A stretch of DNA of 64,000 nt from Alcaligenes sp. SDU_A2 (lineage in GTDB: Bacteria; Pseudomonadota; Gammaproteobacteria; Burkholderiales; Burkholderiaceae_B): the NCBI RefSeq assembly GCF_038237375.1, contig NZ_CP151273.1, forward strand, positions 3,588,775 through 3,652,774, read 5' to 3'. The position numbers and the translations under genes were made by a program. Positions 44,381 through 54,180 of this stretch are shown piece after piece. How positions within the stretch are numbered: position 1 is the stretch's first letter; each line of letters starts with the position of its first letter. The notes under the pieces are model-generated. The model had not been told where the DNA came from. It was given only the letters and a program-made list of their open reading frames with translations, and did no database searches.

Positions 44381-45574
44381 TCAAAACAACAGGGAGCCAG
44401 GCGCAACCCCCGCCGCATGCGCAATGATACGCCGCTTCACCCACGGCAGGCGATCTACCAGCTGCATGCCCGCATTGCGCACCAGCGAGGCGGGTGCCCC
44501 AGACGCCGCAAACAAGCGATACAGGCCATCGGTGGCTGCACGCATCGCGGCAATTGGCTCGGCACGTGCGCGCTTGTAGCGATTAAGCATACGGATGTCC
44601 CCCACCGAGCAATGCGGCCCACGCAAGGACACGGTCTTGACCAGCTCTTCGATATCGCCCAGGCCCAGATTCAGTCCCTGCCCGGCCAGCGGATGAACGC
44701 GATGCGCGGCATCGCCCACAAGCGCCACACCCGGCGCGACCATGCCGCTGCGCTCGAAGGTCAGCGGAAAACCGTGTACTGCGCTACGCAGCGACACATC
44801 GCCCAAGCGCCCGCCCGTCAAGGCGCGCAGACTGGACTGCAGGTAATGCGCCTGCGCCTGTCCCTGCAAGGCCAGCACACGCTCGGCCTGGGCCTGGCCG
44901 AGCGACCAGACCATAGACACCTGCGGCTTGCCATCCACATCCGGCATGGGCAACAGCGCCAGAATGGAGTCGCCGGTAAACCACTGCAAAGCCGTATGCT
45001 GATGCGCCCGCTCGGCATTCAGGTGCGCCACCAATCCCAGATCGCCATATTCGCGGCCCTGATGCTCGATGCCGGCAGCGGCGCGCAAGGCAGAGCGCGC
45101 GCCATCCGCACCCACAATCAGGTCGGCCTGCAAGCGCTGCTGCCCGGCCGTGATGACAAGACCGGGCTCCAGCCGCTCGAAGCGATCCTCGATCCAGGGC
45201 ACGCCAAACACCTGCAAGGCCTGGCGCAACGCCTGCTCCATCTGCCCGGACTCCAGAATCCAGGCCAGGCAATCCTGGGCGTCCTGCCAGGCATTCAAGG
45301 TAACGCAGCCACCGCCATCACCATGAACCTCCATGGCCTGGACCGGTGTAATGCGTTCGGCCTGCATCAGATTCCAGACACCTAGATGAGCCAAAAAGCG
45401 CTGACTGGCACCGGACAAAGCATAGACACGCGGATGGTACTGCCCGGGCTGCAAGGCCATAGCCGTATAGGCCGGTGCCAGGATGCTGACCTCCAGGCCG
45501 GCTTTGCGCAAGCCCAACGCCGCCGCCATACCGGCCAGCCCCCCACCGCACACTACAATTCGTTCGTTCTTCAT
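44381..45574 (-). CDS. UbiH/UbiF/COQ6-family FAD hydroxylase
   Basis: This 397-residue flavoprotein monooxygenase carries the FAD motif RIVVCGGGLAGMAAALGL at the N-terminus and the second FAD/ribose motif VALVGDAAHRVHPLAGQGLN. The family stretch DLIVGADGARSALR lies between them. Members hydroxylate the ring of ubiquinone precursors under aerobic conditions. Which ring carbon this copy acts on cannot be told by eye. The start overlaps the mltA stop codon by 4 bp, so apaG, mltA, this gene and dsbC probably form one operon. A UbiH-family O2-dependent enzyme in the same window as the O2-independent ubiUVT genes is consistent with a facultative lifestyle. Confidence 0.9.
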   Translation of the reverse strand: MKNERIVVCGGGLAGMAAALGLRKAGLEVSILAPAYTAMALQPGQYHPRVYALSGASQRFLAHLGVWNLMQAERITPVQAMEVHGDGGGCVTLNAWQDAQDCLAWILESGQMEQALRQALQVFGVPWIEDRFERLEPGLVITAGQQRLQADLIVGADGARSALRAAAGIEHQGREYGDLGLVAHLNAERAHQHTALQWFTGDSILALLPMPDVDGKPQVSMVWSLGQAQAERVLALQGQAQAHYLQSSLRALTGGRLGDVSLRSAVHGFPLTFERSGMVAPGVALVGDAAHRVHPLAGQGLNLGLGDIEELVKTVSLRGPHCSVGDIRMLNRYKRARAEPIAAMRAATDGLYRLFAASGAPASLVRNAGMQLVDRLPWVKRRIIAHAAGVAPGSLLF

Positions 45575-46860
45575 CGCGCGCTCGGCACTCCTGCATTGCG
45601 TGGCCACAGCAGCCACATCTCGCCCTTTTGCTTCATGCGCCCAGCCTGCGCGCCGGCCTGATCGCCCGTACCCCAGTAAAAGTCAGTACGGGCAGCGCCC
45701 TTGATGGCCGCGCCGGTATCCTGCGCAAATACCAAACGCCGCAATGGCTGGCCCGAACCCGGATACGTGGTGGACAAAAATACCGGCGTGCCCAACGGCA
45801 CGTAAGTGGGATCGATGGCTACCGCGCGTTCACCGATCAGGGGGATGCCATAGGCCCCCTTAGGCCCAAGCTCCGGGTCCACGATGCGCTCTTCCCTGAA
45901 AAACACCATGGCCGTGTTTACATTCATCATTTCCTGGACGCGATGCGGATTACGCTGCGCCCAGGCCTTGATGTTCTGCATGGAGGTCTGCGCCAGCGGC
46001 ATCTCGCCCTGCTTGGCCAGCCACTGCCCCACCGACGCATAGGGCCTGCCATTATGATCCGCATAGGCCAGACGCACGGCGCTGCCATCGGGAAGAACGG
46101 CGCGCCCTGAGCCCTGGATCTGCAAAAAGAAGCCCTCTACAGGGTCCTGCGCATAGACAATCACAGGCGGCTGGCGGTCTGCATTGGCGACGATTTGTTC
46201 GCGAGTATCGTAGGGCACCACGCGCTTGCCCACCTGCTTGCCGCGTATCCGTTTGCCGGCCAATTCGGGATACAGGCTGCCCAAGTCTATGGTCAGCAGG
46301 TCTTGCGGTGCAGCAAATAGCGGCCACTGATACTGGCCGCTGCGCGAGCGCGACGCTTGCAGCAGTGGTTCGTAATAGCCCGTGACGGTATTTTGCGCAA
46401 TCTGCCCATCGCCGGTCAGCAAGCGCCAAGGCTGCAATTGTTCCTGCAGAAACTGACGGATGGCGGCCGTATCGCGACTATCGGCGTCCAGCCCGGCAGA
46501 GGCCGCCGCCTGGCAGACCGGCTGCCAGGCGCGCGGGTTGGCCCGCGCCGGCATGGCCAGCGAACCGCTGACTGGCCGCATCAGACCTTTGCAATTATTG
46601 ATGAACCCCTTCCACACATGGTCCAGCGAGTCGGCCTGCCAGCCCGGCAGAGCCCCCCAGTTAACCGCCTGATATTTGCCGGCCAAGGCGCGCGCCGGAG
46701 TTTCCGGCAACGCTGTCAGGGCGGGCACGCGCAACGGCTGCAGGGCAATGTCGCCGGCATCGGCCGGCGGCTCGGAAGAGGTGCCGGTCTGATCGACAGG
46801 CGCAGTCGAACAGGCGCTCAGAGCCAGCAAGACGAGCGGCAAGCAATAAATAAGCTTCAT
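45571..46860 (-). CDS. mltA: Membrane-bound lytic murein transglycosylase A (MltA)
   Basis: MltA cleaves glycan strands of peptidoglycan and leaves a 1,6-anhydro end. The 429-residue lipoprotein has signal and lipobox LLALSACS, a family-typical FINNCKGLMRPVSGS near the N-terminus and TGYYEPLL. VEGFFLQIQGSGRAVLPDG follows, and the 3D domain RLVFAQDTGAAIKGAARTDFYWGTG contains the catalytic Asp. The Cys after the lipobox anchors it to the outer membrane. The ATG at 46860 is used, although a TTG four codons upstream cannot be excluded. It sits between apaG and the ubiH-like gene. Confidence 0.94.
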   Translation of the reverse strand: MKLIYCLPLVLLALSACSTAPVDQTGTSSEPPADAGDIALQPLRVPALTALPETPARALAGKYQAVNWGALPGWQADSLDHVWKGFINNCKGLMRPVSGSLAMPARANPRAWQPVCQAAASAGLDADSRDTAAIRQFLQEQLQPWRLLTGDGQIAQNTVTGYYEPLLQASRSRSGQYQWPLFAAPQDLLTIDLGSLYPELAGKRIRGKQVGKRVVPYDTREQIVANADRQPPVIVYAQDPVEGFFLQIQGSGRAVLPDGSAVRLAYADHNGRPYASVGQWLAKQGEMPLAQTSMQNIKAWAQRNPHRVQEMMNVNTAMVFFREERIVDPELGPKGAYGIPLIGERAVAIDPTYVPLGTPVFLSTTYPGSGQPLRRLVFAQDTGAAIKGAARTDFYWGTGDQAGAQAGRMKQKGEMWLLWPRNAGVPSAR

Positions 46861-46875
46861 GGATGAACTCAAACC

Positions 46876-47250
46876 TTAATGCAGGGTACGGGGAGAGGCC
46901 AGCACAAATTCCTGGATGGGTACTTCGAAAGGCACGCCATTCTCGCCCACGCACTGATAGCTGCCGCGCATGGTGCCGACCGGTGTCGTCAAAGGACAAC
47001 CGCTGGTGTATTCAAACGACTCGCCCGGGGCCAGAACAGGCTGCTGCCCCACCACGCCCAGTCCACGCACTTCCTGGACCTGCTGATTGTCATCCGTAAT
47101 GATCCAGTGACGACTGATGATCTGCGCCGACTGCTGCCCGTGGTTGGTGATCCGCACGGTGTACGCAAACACATATTGTTTGCTGTCCGGTTCGGATTGC
47201 TCAGGCAGGTACTGGGGCGTCACGCGCACCTCAATATCGTCAGGCTTCAT
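46876..47250 (-). CDS. apaG: ApaG protein
   Basis: ApaG is a 124-residue cytoplasmic protein with a fibronectin-III-like fold, linked to Co2+ resistance and Mg2+ efflux. The sequence shows the family signatures YVFAYTVRITNHGQQSAQI, SRHWIITD, GVVGQQPVLAPGESFEYTSG and GTMRGSYQC. The length is typical. The ATG at 47250 follows GGAAACC. It begins the operon that continues with mltA and lies divergent from rpe. Confidence 0.95.
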   Translation of the reverse strand: MKPDDIEVRVTPQYLPEQSEPDSKQYVFAYTVRITNHGQQSAQIISRHWIITDDNQQVQEVRGLGVVGQQPVLAPGESFEYTSGCPLTTPVGTMRGSYQCVGENGVPFEVPIQEFVLASPRTLH

Positions 47251-47367
47251 GATGGTTTCCAATTTACGACTGTACAGATGCGGACCGCTACAGACGATCC
47301 CGCTTGAAACTGCAATAATGACATACGCACACGGTTTACGTGTTGTCTAATCTTTACCACTTCTATT

Positions 47368-48063
47368 ATGTCCCAAGCCAGCTCCACACGTATCGCCCCC
47401 AGCATCCTGTCTGCCGATTTCGCCCGCTTGGGCGAAGAAGTGCGCAATGTCGTCGCCGCCGGTGCCGACTGGGTTCACTTCGATGTCATGGACAACCATT
47501 TCGTCCCTAACCTGACCTTCGGCCCCATGATCTGCGAAGCGCTGCGGCCACACACCAGCGCCCCCATCGACGTACACCTGATGGTCGAGCCTGTGGACGC
47601 CCTGATCCCCGCCTTTGCCAAAGCCGGGGCCGACGTCATCACCTTCCACCCGGAAGCATCGCATCACGTGGATCGCACGCTGTCGCTGATCCGCGACCAC
47701 GGCTGTAAGGCCGGCCTGGTCTTTAATCCGGCCACCTCGCTGCAATGGATGGACTACGTCATGGACAAGCTGGACATCGTGCTGCTGATGTCCGTCAACC
47801 CTGGTTTCGGCGGCCAGAGCTTCATTCCCGCCACGCTGAACAAGCTGCGTCAGGCGCGCGCGCGCATCGATGCCTGGACGGCGCAAGGCGGCCAGCCCAT
47901 TTTGCTGGAGATCGACGGCGGGGTAAAAGTAGACAATATCCGGGAAATCCGCGCGGCCGGTGCCGACACCTTCGTGGCCGGTTCGGCTATTTTTGGTAAG
48001 CCCGACTACGCCCAGGTCATCGGCGAGTTGCGCGCCCAGATCGCCCTGGCCGAACAAGCCTAA
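47368..48063 (+). CDS. rpe: Ribulose-phosphate 3-epimerase Rpe
   Basis: Rpe interconverts ribulose 5-phosphate and xylulose 5-phosphate. The 231-residue TIM-barrel enzyme shows [10 protein letters not shown], the metal and catalytic stretch [28 protein letters not shown], the catalytic [14 protein letters not shown] and the phosphate loop [11 protein letters not shown] and FVAGSAIFG. It diverges from apaG. In related genomes rpe, gph and the trp genes lie together. Here a c-di-GMP gene on the opposite strand has come between rpe and gph. Confidence 0.96.
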   Translation: MSQASSTRIAPSILSADFARLGEEVRNVVAAGADWVHFDVMDNHFVPNLTFGPMICEALRPHTSAPIDVHLMVEPVDALIPAFAKAGADVITFHPEASHHVDRTLSLIRDHGCKAGLVFNPATSLQWMDYVMDKLDIVLLMSVNPGFGGQSFIPATLNKLRQARARIDAWTAQGGQPILLEIDGGVKVDNIREIRAAGADTFVAGSAIFGKPDYAQVIGELRAQIALAEQA

Positions 48064-48072
48064 ATAACGTCG

Positions 48073-48093
48073 GCCCCGCCAACCCAGCGGGGC
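48073..48093. terminator. Hairpin between rpe and convergent EAL-CBS-GGDEF gene
   Basis: GCCCCGC (48073-48079) and GCGGGGC (48087-48093) form a 7-bp stem with a 7-base loop in the 35-bp gap between convergent genes. There is no clear T-run. It could serve both directions. Confidence 0.45.
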
Positions 48094-48098
48094 AACGG

Positions 48099-49901
48099 CT
48101 ACTGCAACACAATTTCACGACCGAACTGGGCCTGACGCACCGGCGTCTCCGGATGACGCCGCTCCACAAACAGCGCATTGCCCTGTATTTTTTTGGCCTG
48201 CGCCTTGGCCGATGTCGCCAACTCCGCAATCAAAGAGCCGGAATACTGTTCGGGCCTGTCGACCAGCACCACCCCCAGCGACAGGCTGACCAGTGGATGA
48301 AAAACCGGCACGCCCTGTCGGTTTTCGGCCAAATACCCGCCGGCCTGCAAGTGCTCGCTCAGGTAAAGCGGCTCAAGCTCGCAGGCCAGCTCGTCCAGAA
48401 TCATCTGGCAACGCCGTGCCCAGTCGGGGCTCGTAAAGACCAAGATAAAATCATCCCCGCCCACATGCCCGACAAAATCCGCATCGCGTACAGCATGGCG
48501 CGTAAACAATTCGGCCATGGCGCGCAACAGATCGTCGCCCTTGCGATAGCCGTACAAATCGTTGTACGGCTTGAAATGATCCAGGTCGGCATAGCAAACG
48601 GCAAAGCTCGTACGATTACGCAGCAAGGCGTCGATATGCTCGTTGATCGGCACATTGCCAGGTAGCTGCGTCAGGGGATTGGCATACCGCGCCGTCGTAA
48701 TCTGGATCTGGGTAATTTCGCGCATCAGCTCCACGCTGGAACCCAAGCCCATGTACTCCCCTTCGGAAGTAATAATAAAACCATCGCTAAGCGTATCGTC
48801 CGCCCCCTGCGACATCAAAGCGCCCAGCTCCAACAAACTGGTGTCGCTGTCCACAATCAAGGGGGATGTCTCGATAAACATGGAGCAAGGCTTGTTGCCG
48901 TACAGTTCGCGGTGATACGGACGGGCCAACTGATCATACAACTGACTGCGACGCAAAATTCCGGTCGGACGACCATCGCACAACAGTGCAATGGCACTCA
49001 GATCCGGATGACTCTGGAACAAGTCGTAGACCCGGTTGGTCGGAGTATTGTCCGCCACGGCCGGTGCGCTGCGCAGCAAGCGGCGCACGCTCATGGCATG
49101 GCGCTCCTGAGACAGGGGGCGTGAATGACCTGCAGATGGCCCGAACAAAACGGCCAAGCCCGGCTCCAGCCGCGCAGGCGGCACGGGCTGCGGGCGGGAC
49201 AATAAATAACCTTGCCCACAAGCCACACCCAGGTAACGCAAGGTACGCAGCTCCGCCTCGGTCTCTATGCCTTCGGCAATCACCGTGGACTGGGCATGAT
49301 TGGCAATATCGCAGATCGAACGCACTAATTGCTGCTTGAGCATGTCCGTATCGATATCGCGCACAAAGTACTTGTCGATCTTGACATACTCGGGGCGCAG
49401 CTCTGACCACAAACGTAAAGACGCATAGCCCTCGCCCAGATCATCAATGGCAAACTGCAGGCCTTCCTGACGATACATTTCGGTCGCCTGGTGCAGATGG
49501 TAGTAGCTGTCGGTACGTTCGGACTCGGTCAGCTCCACCACCAAACGGCTCCAGTCCATGCCGGCCAGTTGCGGCAACCCTGCCCGGCAATCGCGCCGCG
49601 CCAACCCCAGCATACGCATCATCATGTCCGGGCTGGAGTTCAGGAACAACTTACCGGCCAGACCCTGCCGCCTGAAGCTGGCAATCAACTCGTGGCAACA
49701 TAACTCCTCCAGATCCCAAACGCGTCCGCACTGACGGGCGGCATCGAACAAGGCCAGGGGCGAATAGAAACTGGTTTGCTCCGGTCCCCGGATCAAGCCC
49801 TCGTAGCCCAGGATGAAACCCGACCGCAGGTCGACAAGAGGCTGAAATACGGGGGTGACTTGTTTTTCTTTGAGAATCTGGTGAAATGTGTCGAGCATCA
49901 T
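48099..49901 (-). CDS. EAL-CBS-GGDEF c-di-GMP protein
   Basis: This 600-residue cytoplasmic signalling protein starts with an EAL phosphodiesterase domain (about 1-245). Its key motifs look intact: YEGLIRGP, NSSPDMM, VELTE, IDDLGEGYASL, KIDKYFV and AEGIETEAE. Two CBS-type segments follow (about 265-400). A GGDEF domain ends the protein (about 405-590), in which the active loop reads VGHVGGDDF, an Asp in place of the usual Glu. The EAL half is therefore likely active, and the GGDEF half may be weak or regulatory. The domain order EAL first, GGDEF last is the reverse of the common GGDEF-EAL order. GGAG lies before the first ATG. Confidence 0.88.
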   Translation of the reverse strand: MMLDTFHQILKEKQVTPVFQPLVDLRSGFILGYEGLIRGPEQTSFYSPLALFDAARQCGRVWDLEELCCHELIASFRRQGLAGKLFLNSSPDMMMRMLGLARRDCRAGLPQLAGMDWSRLVVELTESERTDSYYHLHQATEMYRQEGLQFAIDDLGEGYASLRLWSELRPEYVKIDKYFVRDIDTDMLKQQLVRSICDIANHAQSTVIAEGIETEAELRTLRYLGVACGQGYLLSRPQPVPPARLEPGLAVLFGPSAGHSRPLSQERHAMSVRRLLRSAPAVADNTPTNRVYDLFQSHPDLSAIALLCDGRPTGILRRSQLYDQLARPYHRELYGNKPCSMFIETSPLIVDSDTSLLELGALMSQGADDTLSDGFIITSEGEYMGLGSSVELMREITQIQITTARYANPLTQLPGNVPINEHIDALLRNRTSFAVCYADLDHFKPYNDLYGYRKGDDLLRAMAELFTRHAVRDADFVGHVGGDDFILVFTSPDWARRCQMILDELACELEPLYLSEHLQAGGYLAENRQGVPVFHPLVSLSLGVVLVDRPEQYSGSLIAELATSAKAQAKKIQGNALFVERRHPETPVRQAQFGREIVLQ

Positions 49902-50110
49902 ACTTCCGCTCCAACGGTGTTTCTAAACGAACAACCGAAAGCCAAATATGTAACCAAATGCGGCGCACTCACTTTAACGGATAAACTCAGGCAAACCTAG
50001 CATTCATATCGAAATCAGTTAATCTGAATCAAATCCTAAAGTCCTGAAAAATATTTAAACTTAGACATTAGCAAGGGTATGACAATATTTTGTCACAAGC
50101 TCGCTACAAA

Positions 50111-50794
50111 ATGATGAAATTTTTCTCTGTGCTTTTTGACCTGGACGGCACCTTGCTGGACACCATTCCCGATCTGGCCCTGGCCTGCAACGCCATGCGT
50201 GCCGATCTGGGTCTGTCCGCCCTGCCCCAGGAACACGTTACTACGCTGGTCGGAAAAGGAACGGAAAATCTGGTTCGCCGCGCCCTGTCCGACACATCCA
50301 AAACCGCAGCAGATATAGCCCAGGCACTGGATTTGTTCCACCATCACTACAGTCTGTGCAATGGTCAACACAGCCGCCTGTACCCCGGCGTGCTCGAAGG
50401 TCTGCAAGACTTCCAGCAACAGGGCCTGCGGTTGGCCGTCGTCACCAACAAGCCCGAACGCTTTGCCCGCCCCCTGCTGGAGCATACCGGCCTGGACGCC
50501 TATTTCGAACTGCTGGTAGGCGGCGATACCTGCGCGCGCAAAAAACCAGACCCCCTGCCTTTCTTGCACGCCTGCGAACAACTGGGCACGGACCCATCGC
50601 AAACCCTGGTGGTGGGCGATTCCCTGAACGACGCACAGGCGGCACGCGCGGCGCGCATCCCGGTTCTGCTGGTGCCTTACGGCTACAACGAAGGGCAGGA
50701 CGTGCAAAGCCTGGAATCCGATGGTATAGTTGATTCCATCGCTTGCGCGGCCCGCTGGGTGCGCCAAGCCAATAACAATACTGCAACAACGTAA
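50111..50794 (+). CDS. gph: Phosphoglycolate phosphatase Gph
   Basis: Gph is a HAD-family phosphatase that removes 2-phosphoglycolate. The 227-residue product has the four HAD motifs: VLFDLDGTLLDT, VVTNKPERF, ARKKPDPLPF with the Lys, and VVGDSLNDAQAA. The start is uncertain. ATG codons at 50111 and 50114 precede MKFFSVLFDL, and a TTG at 50090 would add seven residues. None has a strong ribosome-binding site. The trp leader peptide begins 8 bp after its stop codon, so the trp promoter probably lies within the end of gph. Confidence 0.92.
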   Translation: MMKFFSVLFDLDGTLLDTIPDLALACNAMRADLGLSALPQEHVTTLVGKGTENLVRRALSDTSKTAADIAQALDLFHHHYSLCNGQHSRLYPGVLEGLQDFQQQGLRLAVVTNKPERFARPLLEHTGLDAYFELLVGGDTCARKKPDPLPFLHACEQLGTDPSQTLVVGDSLNDAQAARAARIPVLLVPYGYNEGQDVQSLESDGIVDSIACAARWVRQANNNTATT

Positions 50795-50802
50795 TATTGC
50801 TC

Positions 50803-50874
50803 ATGTCTACTTCCCTGAACGTTCACACTACCTACGGCGCTTATTGGCGCTGGTGGCGTTCGTGTATCGGGTAG
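50803..50874 (+). CDS. trpL: trp operon leader peptide TrpL
   Basis: This 23-codon reading frame encodes MSTSLNVHTTYGAYWRWWRS followed by Cys-Ile-Gly and a TAG stop. The cluster W-R-W-W carries three Trp codons in four positions, the mark of an attenuation leader peptide. It lies 143 bp before trpE and is followed by a strong hairpin with a T-run at 50936-50973. Ribosome stalling at the Trp codons when charged tRNA-Trp is scarce would favour an antiterminator and allow trpE transcription. Confidence 0.88.
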   Translation: MSTSLNVHTTYGAYWRWWRSCIG

Positions 50875-50935
50875 ACATGCACCCTGAAGTCTGGCGGCCG
50901 CAACAATACAGTAGTACCAGCGGACCCCCTCCAGG

Positions 50936-50973
50936 AAAAAAAGCCCGGTAATCATAACGACCGGGCTTTTTTT
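50936..50973 (+). terminator. trp attenuator terminator
   Basis: AGCCCGGT (50942-50949) pairs with ACCGGGCT (50960-50967) and is extended by A/T pairs from the flanking A-run. Seven T residues end at 50973. It lies 44 bp before the trpE start and 62 bp after the leader peptide stop. Its position makes it an attenuator rather than a simple terminator of gph. Confidence 0.88.
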
Positions 50974-51017
50974 GTTTCTGTCCGGTCTGCCGTACCCACT
51001 GACCTATCGAGACCCCC

Positions 51018-52538
51018 ATGACAGAAATAGAATTCAATGCCCTGGCCGCCGAAGGCTTCAACCGCATCCCGCTGATCGCGGAAACCTATGCTGACCTGGA
51101 CACCCCCCTCTCGATCTACCTGAAGCTGGCGCACAATTCGCCGGAAGGTGGACGCTACAGCTGCCTGATGGAGTCAGTGGTGGGCGGCGAAAAATTCGGC
51201 CGTTACTCCTTCATCGGCCTGCCCGCCAAGACCGTCATCCGCAGCCACGGCCGCCATACCGAAGTGCTGAAGAACGGCAAGATCGTCGAAAAGGCAGACG
51301 GCGATCCGCTGCAATTTATCGAACAGTTCCAGGCACGCTTCAAAGTCGCCCTGCGTCCGGGCCTGCCACGCTTTGCCGGCGGGCTGGCCGGCTACTTCGG
51401 CTACGACACCGTGCGCCATATGGAACCGTCGCTGGGCGACAGCCCCAAGCCTTTCCCGGCAGGCCAGGAAAACGGCGTGCCCGACATCATGCTGCTGCAG
51501 GTCGACGAACTGGTCATCGTGGACAATCTGGCCGGCCGCACCTACCTGCTGGTCTACGCCGACCCCACTCAGCCCGAAGCCTACGTACAGGCCAAACGCC
51601 GCCTGAAAGATCTGCGCGAAAAACTGCGCACACCGGTAGTCATTCCCTACGCCTACGCCAGCATGCAGACCGAATGCGAGCGCGACTTCGACAAAAAAGA
51701 CTACCTGGAAGCCGTAAACCGTGCCAAGGAATACATCGCCGCCGGCGACGTGATGCAAGTGCAGATCGGCCAGGTCATCACCAAGCCTTTCCGCGACTCG
51801 CCGCTCTCGCTGTACCGCGCCCTGCGTTCGCTCAACCCCTCCCCCTACATGTACTTCTGGAATTTTGACGACTTCCAGGTCGTGGGCGCGTCCCCCGAAA
51901 TCCTGGTGCGTCAGGAAGAACACATAGAACATGGCCGCCACAGCGAACGTGTCACTATTCGCCCCCTGGCCGGCACCCGCAAGCGCGGTGCCACCCCCGA
52001 AGCCGATGCAGCCCTGGCCGCCGAACTGCAGGCCGACCCCAAAGAACGCGCCGAGCACGTCATGCTGATCGATCTGGCCCGCAACGACATAGGCCGCATC
52101 GCCAAGACCGGCACCGTGCAGGTCACCGACACCATGACCATCGAACGCTATTCGCATGTGCAGCACCTGGTCTCGAATGTCTGCGGCGAACTGCAGGACG
52201 GCATGAGCCAGATGGACGTGCTGCGCGCCTCCTTCCCGGCCGGCACCCTGACGGGCGCGCCCAAGGTGCGCGCCATGGAACTGATCGACGAACTTGAACC
52301 GGTGCGGCGCGGTATCTACGGCGGTGCCGCCGGCTACCTGAGCTACTCGGGGCAGATGGACCTGGCCATTGCCATCCGCACCGGCGTCATCAAAGACGGC
52401 ATGCTGTATGTGCAAGCGGCGGCCGGCATCGTGGCCGACTCCGACCCCGAAAAAGAATGGCAGGAAACCGAAGCCAAGGCACGCGCCGTTCTGCGCGCCG
52501 CCGAACAGGTGCAGTTCGGCCTGGACGAGCCCATCTAA
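51018..52538 (+). CDS. trpE: Anthranilate synthase component I TrpE
   Basis: TrpE makes anthranilate from chorismate and ammonia delivered by TrpG. The 506-residue product has the N-terminal Trp-feedback motif region [20 protein letters not shown]. The C-terminal chorismate-binding motifs are [67 protein letters not shown] and [18 protein letters not shown]. It is the first structural gene after the trpL attenuator, so Trp control is both transcriptional and by feedback inhibition. Confidence 0.96.
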   Translation: MTEIEFNALAAEGFNRIPLIAETYADLDTPLSIYLKLAHNSPEGGRYSCLMESVVGGEKFGRYSFIGLPAKTVIRSHGRHTEVLKNGKIVEKADGDPLQFIEQFQARFKVALRPGLPRFAGGLAGYFGYDTVRHMEPSLGDSPKPFPAGQENGVPDIMLLQVDELVIVDNLAGRTYLLVYADPTQPEAYVQAKRRLKDLREKLRTPVVIPYAYASMQTECERDFDKKDYLEAVNRAKEYIAAGDVMQVQIGQVITKPFRDSPLSLYRALRSLNPSPYMYFWNFDDFQVVGASPEILVRQEEHIEHGRHSERVTIRPLAGTRKRGATPEADAALAAELQADPKERAEHVMLIDLARNDIGRIAKTGTVQVTDTMTIERYSHVQHLVSNVCGELQDGMSQMDVLRASFPAGTLTGAPKVRAMELIDELEPVRRGIYGGAAGYLSYSGQMDLAIAIRTGVIKDGMLYVQAAAGIVADSDPEKEWQETEAKARAVLRAAEQVQFGLDEPI

Positions 52539-52576
52539 GCCCTGATCGCAACCCTTTTCTGTCGGAGTACCCTCTC

Positions 52577-53140
52577 ATGCTGTTCATGCTCGACAACTAC
52601 GATTCATTCACCTACAACCTGGTTCAATATTTTGGCGAGTTGGGCCAGGAAGTCGTGGTGCGGCGCAACGATCAGGTCACCCTGGACGAAATCGATGCCC
52701 TGAACCCGGCACGCATCTGCATCTCGCCCGGCCCTAAATCGCCCGCCGAGGCTGGTTTGTCCGTGGCGCTGATCCAGCACTTTGCCGGCAAGAAGCCGAT
52801 TTTTGGCGTCTGCCTTGGGCATCAGGCCATCGGCCATGCGTTTGGCGGGCGCATTGTCCGCGCCCAGGAAATCATGCACGGCAAAGTCTCGGCCATCAGC
52901 CACCAAGGCACCGATTTGTTCCAGGGCCTGCCCTCGCCCTTTAACGTCACGCGCTACCATTCACTGGCGATCGAGCGGGCCAGCCTGCCCGACTGCCTGG
53001 AAGTGACCGCACACACCGAGGATGGCGAAATCATGGGGGTACGCCACCGCGAACTGCCCATCTACGGCGTGCAGTTCCATCCCGAATCCGTGCTGAGCGA
53101 GCACGGCCATGCCCTGCTCAAGAACTTTCTGGATCTTTGA
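52577..53140 (+). CDS. trpG: Anthranilate synthase component II TrpG (PabA-like)
   Basis: This 187-residue class-I glutamine amidotransferase supplies ammonia to TrpE. The sequence shows [15 protein letters not shown], the oxyanion stretch [12 protein letters not shown], the nucleophile Cys79 in [16 protein letters not shown] and the His-Glu pair in [13 protein letters not shown]. The start at 52577 follows a GGAG 11 bases upstream. It may also serve para-aminobenzoate synthesis, as dual-function TrpG proteins do elsewhere. It is placed between trpE and trpD. Confidence 0.95.
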   Translation: MLFMLDNYDSFTYNLVQYFGELGQEVVVRRNDQVTLDEIDALNPARICISPGPKSPAEAGLSVALIQHFAGKKPIFGVCLGHQAIGHAFGGRIVRAQEIMHGKVSAISHQGTDLFQGLPSPFNVTRYHSLAIERASLPDCLEVTAHTEDGEIMGVRHRELPIYGVQFHPESVLSEHGHALLKNFLDL

Positions 53141-53145
53141 CCACC

Positions 53146-54180
53146 ATGAATACCATCACTCCTACCGAAGCACTGGTACGCTGCATCGAACACCGCGAAA
53201 TCTTCCACGACGAAATGCTGCACCTGATGCGTCTGCTGATGCGCGGGGAAATGTCGCCACAGATCGCCGCCGCCTTGCTGATGGGCCTGCGGGTCAAGAA
53301 AGAAAGCGTGGGGGAAATTACCGCGGCCGCCCAAGTCATGCGCGAATTCGCCACCCCCGTCATCACACCAGACCCCAGCGAATTGCTGGACATGTGCGGT
53401 ACCGGCGGCGACGGCTCCAACACCTTCAATATATCGACCGCCGCCATGTTTGTGGCCGCCGCCGCCGGCATCAAAGTGGCCAAGCACGGCAACCGCAGCG
53501 CCTCGTCCTCGTCAGGCAGCGCCGATGTGCTCGAAGCCCTGGGAGCCAGCCTGGTTTTTTCGCCCGAGCAAGTGGCCGCCAGCATCGAAGAAACCAATAT
53601 CGGCTTCATGTTCGCCCCCGCCCACCACGGTGCCATGAAAAACGTGGCCGCCGTGCGCAAAGAGCTGGGCGTGCGCACCATCTTTAACATTCTGGGGCCA
53701 TTGACCAATCCGGCCAGTGCCGGCAACCAGTTAATGGGCGTGTTTCACGCCGACCTGGTGGGCATCCAGGTGCGCGTCATGCAGCGACTGGGAGCCAAGC
53801 ATGTCCTGATCGTGCACGGCAAAGACGGCATGGACGAGGCCTCGCTAGGTGCCGCCACGCTGGTCGGCGAGCTCAAAGACGGCCAGGTACGGGAATACGA
53901 AATTCACCCCGAAGATTTCGGCATGTCCATGACCTCGAACCGCAGCATCCGCGTGAACAGCCGGGAAGAATCGGCCGCTCTCATCATGGAAGCCCTGAAT
54001 AACCAAGAGGGAACGGCTCGTGATATCGTTGCCCTGAACGCCGGACTGGCCATTTACGCGGCCAACCGGGCAGACTCCATCGAAAGCGGCCTGAAAATGG
54101 CCTTCGAGACCATCGCCAGCGGCGCAGCCCGAGAAAAACTCGAACAATTCTGCGCCTATACAAGGAAGTTAAACGCATGA
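53146..54180 (+). CDS. trpD: Anthranilate phosphoribosyltransferase TrpD
   Basis: TrpD transfers phosphoribose from PRPP to anthranilate. The 344-residue product has the PRPP-binding [17 protein letters not shown], the [21 protein letters not shown] loop, [20 protein letters not shown] and [11 protein letters not shown]. Length is typical. The ATG at 53146 is preferred over a TTG three codons upstream. It overlaps trpC by 4 bp. Confidence 0.96.
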   Translation: MNTITPTEALVRCIEHREIFHDEMLHLMRLLMRGEMSPQIAAALLMGLRVKKESVGEITAAAQVMREFATPVITPDPSELLDMCGTGGDGSNTFNISTAAMFVAAAAGIKVAKHGNRSASSSSGSADVLEALGASLVFSPEQVAASIEETNIGFMFAPAHHGAMKNVAAVRKELGVRTIFNILGPLTNPASAGNQLMGVFHADLVGIQVRVMQRLGAKHVLIVHGKDGMDEASLGAATLVGELKDGQVREYEIHPEDFGMSMTSNRSIRVNSREESAALIMEALNNQEGTARDIVALNAGLAIYAANRADSIESGLKMAFETIASGAAREKLEQFCAYTRKLNA

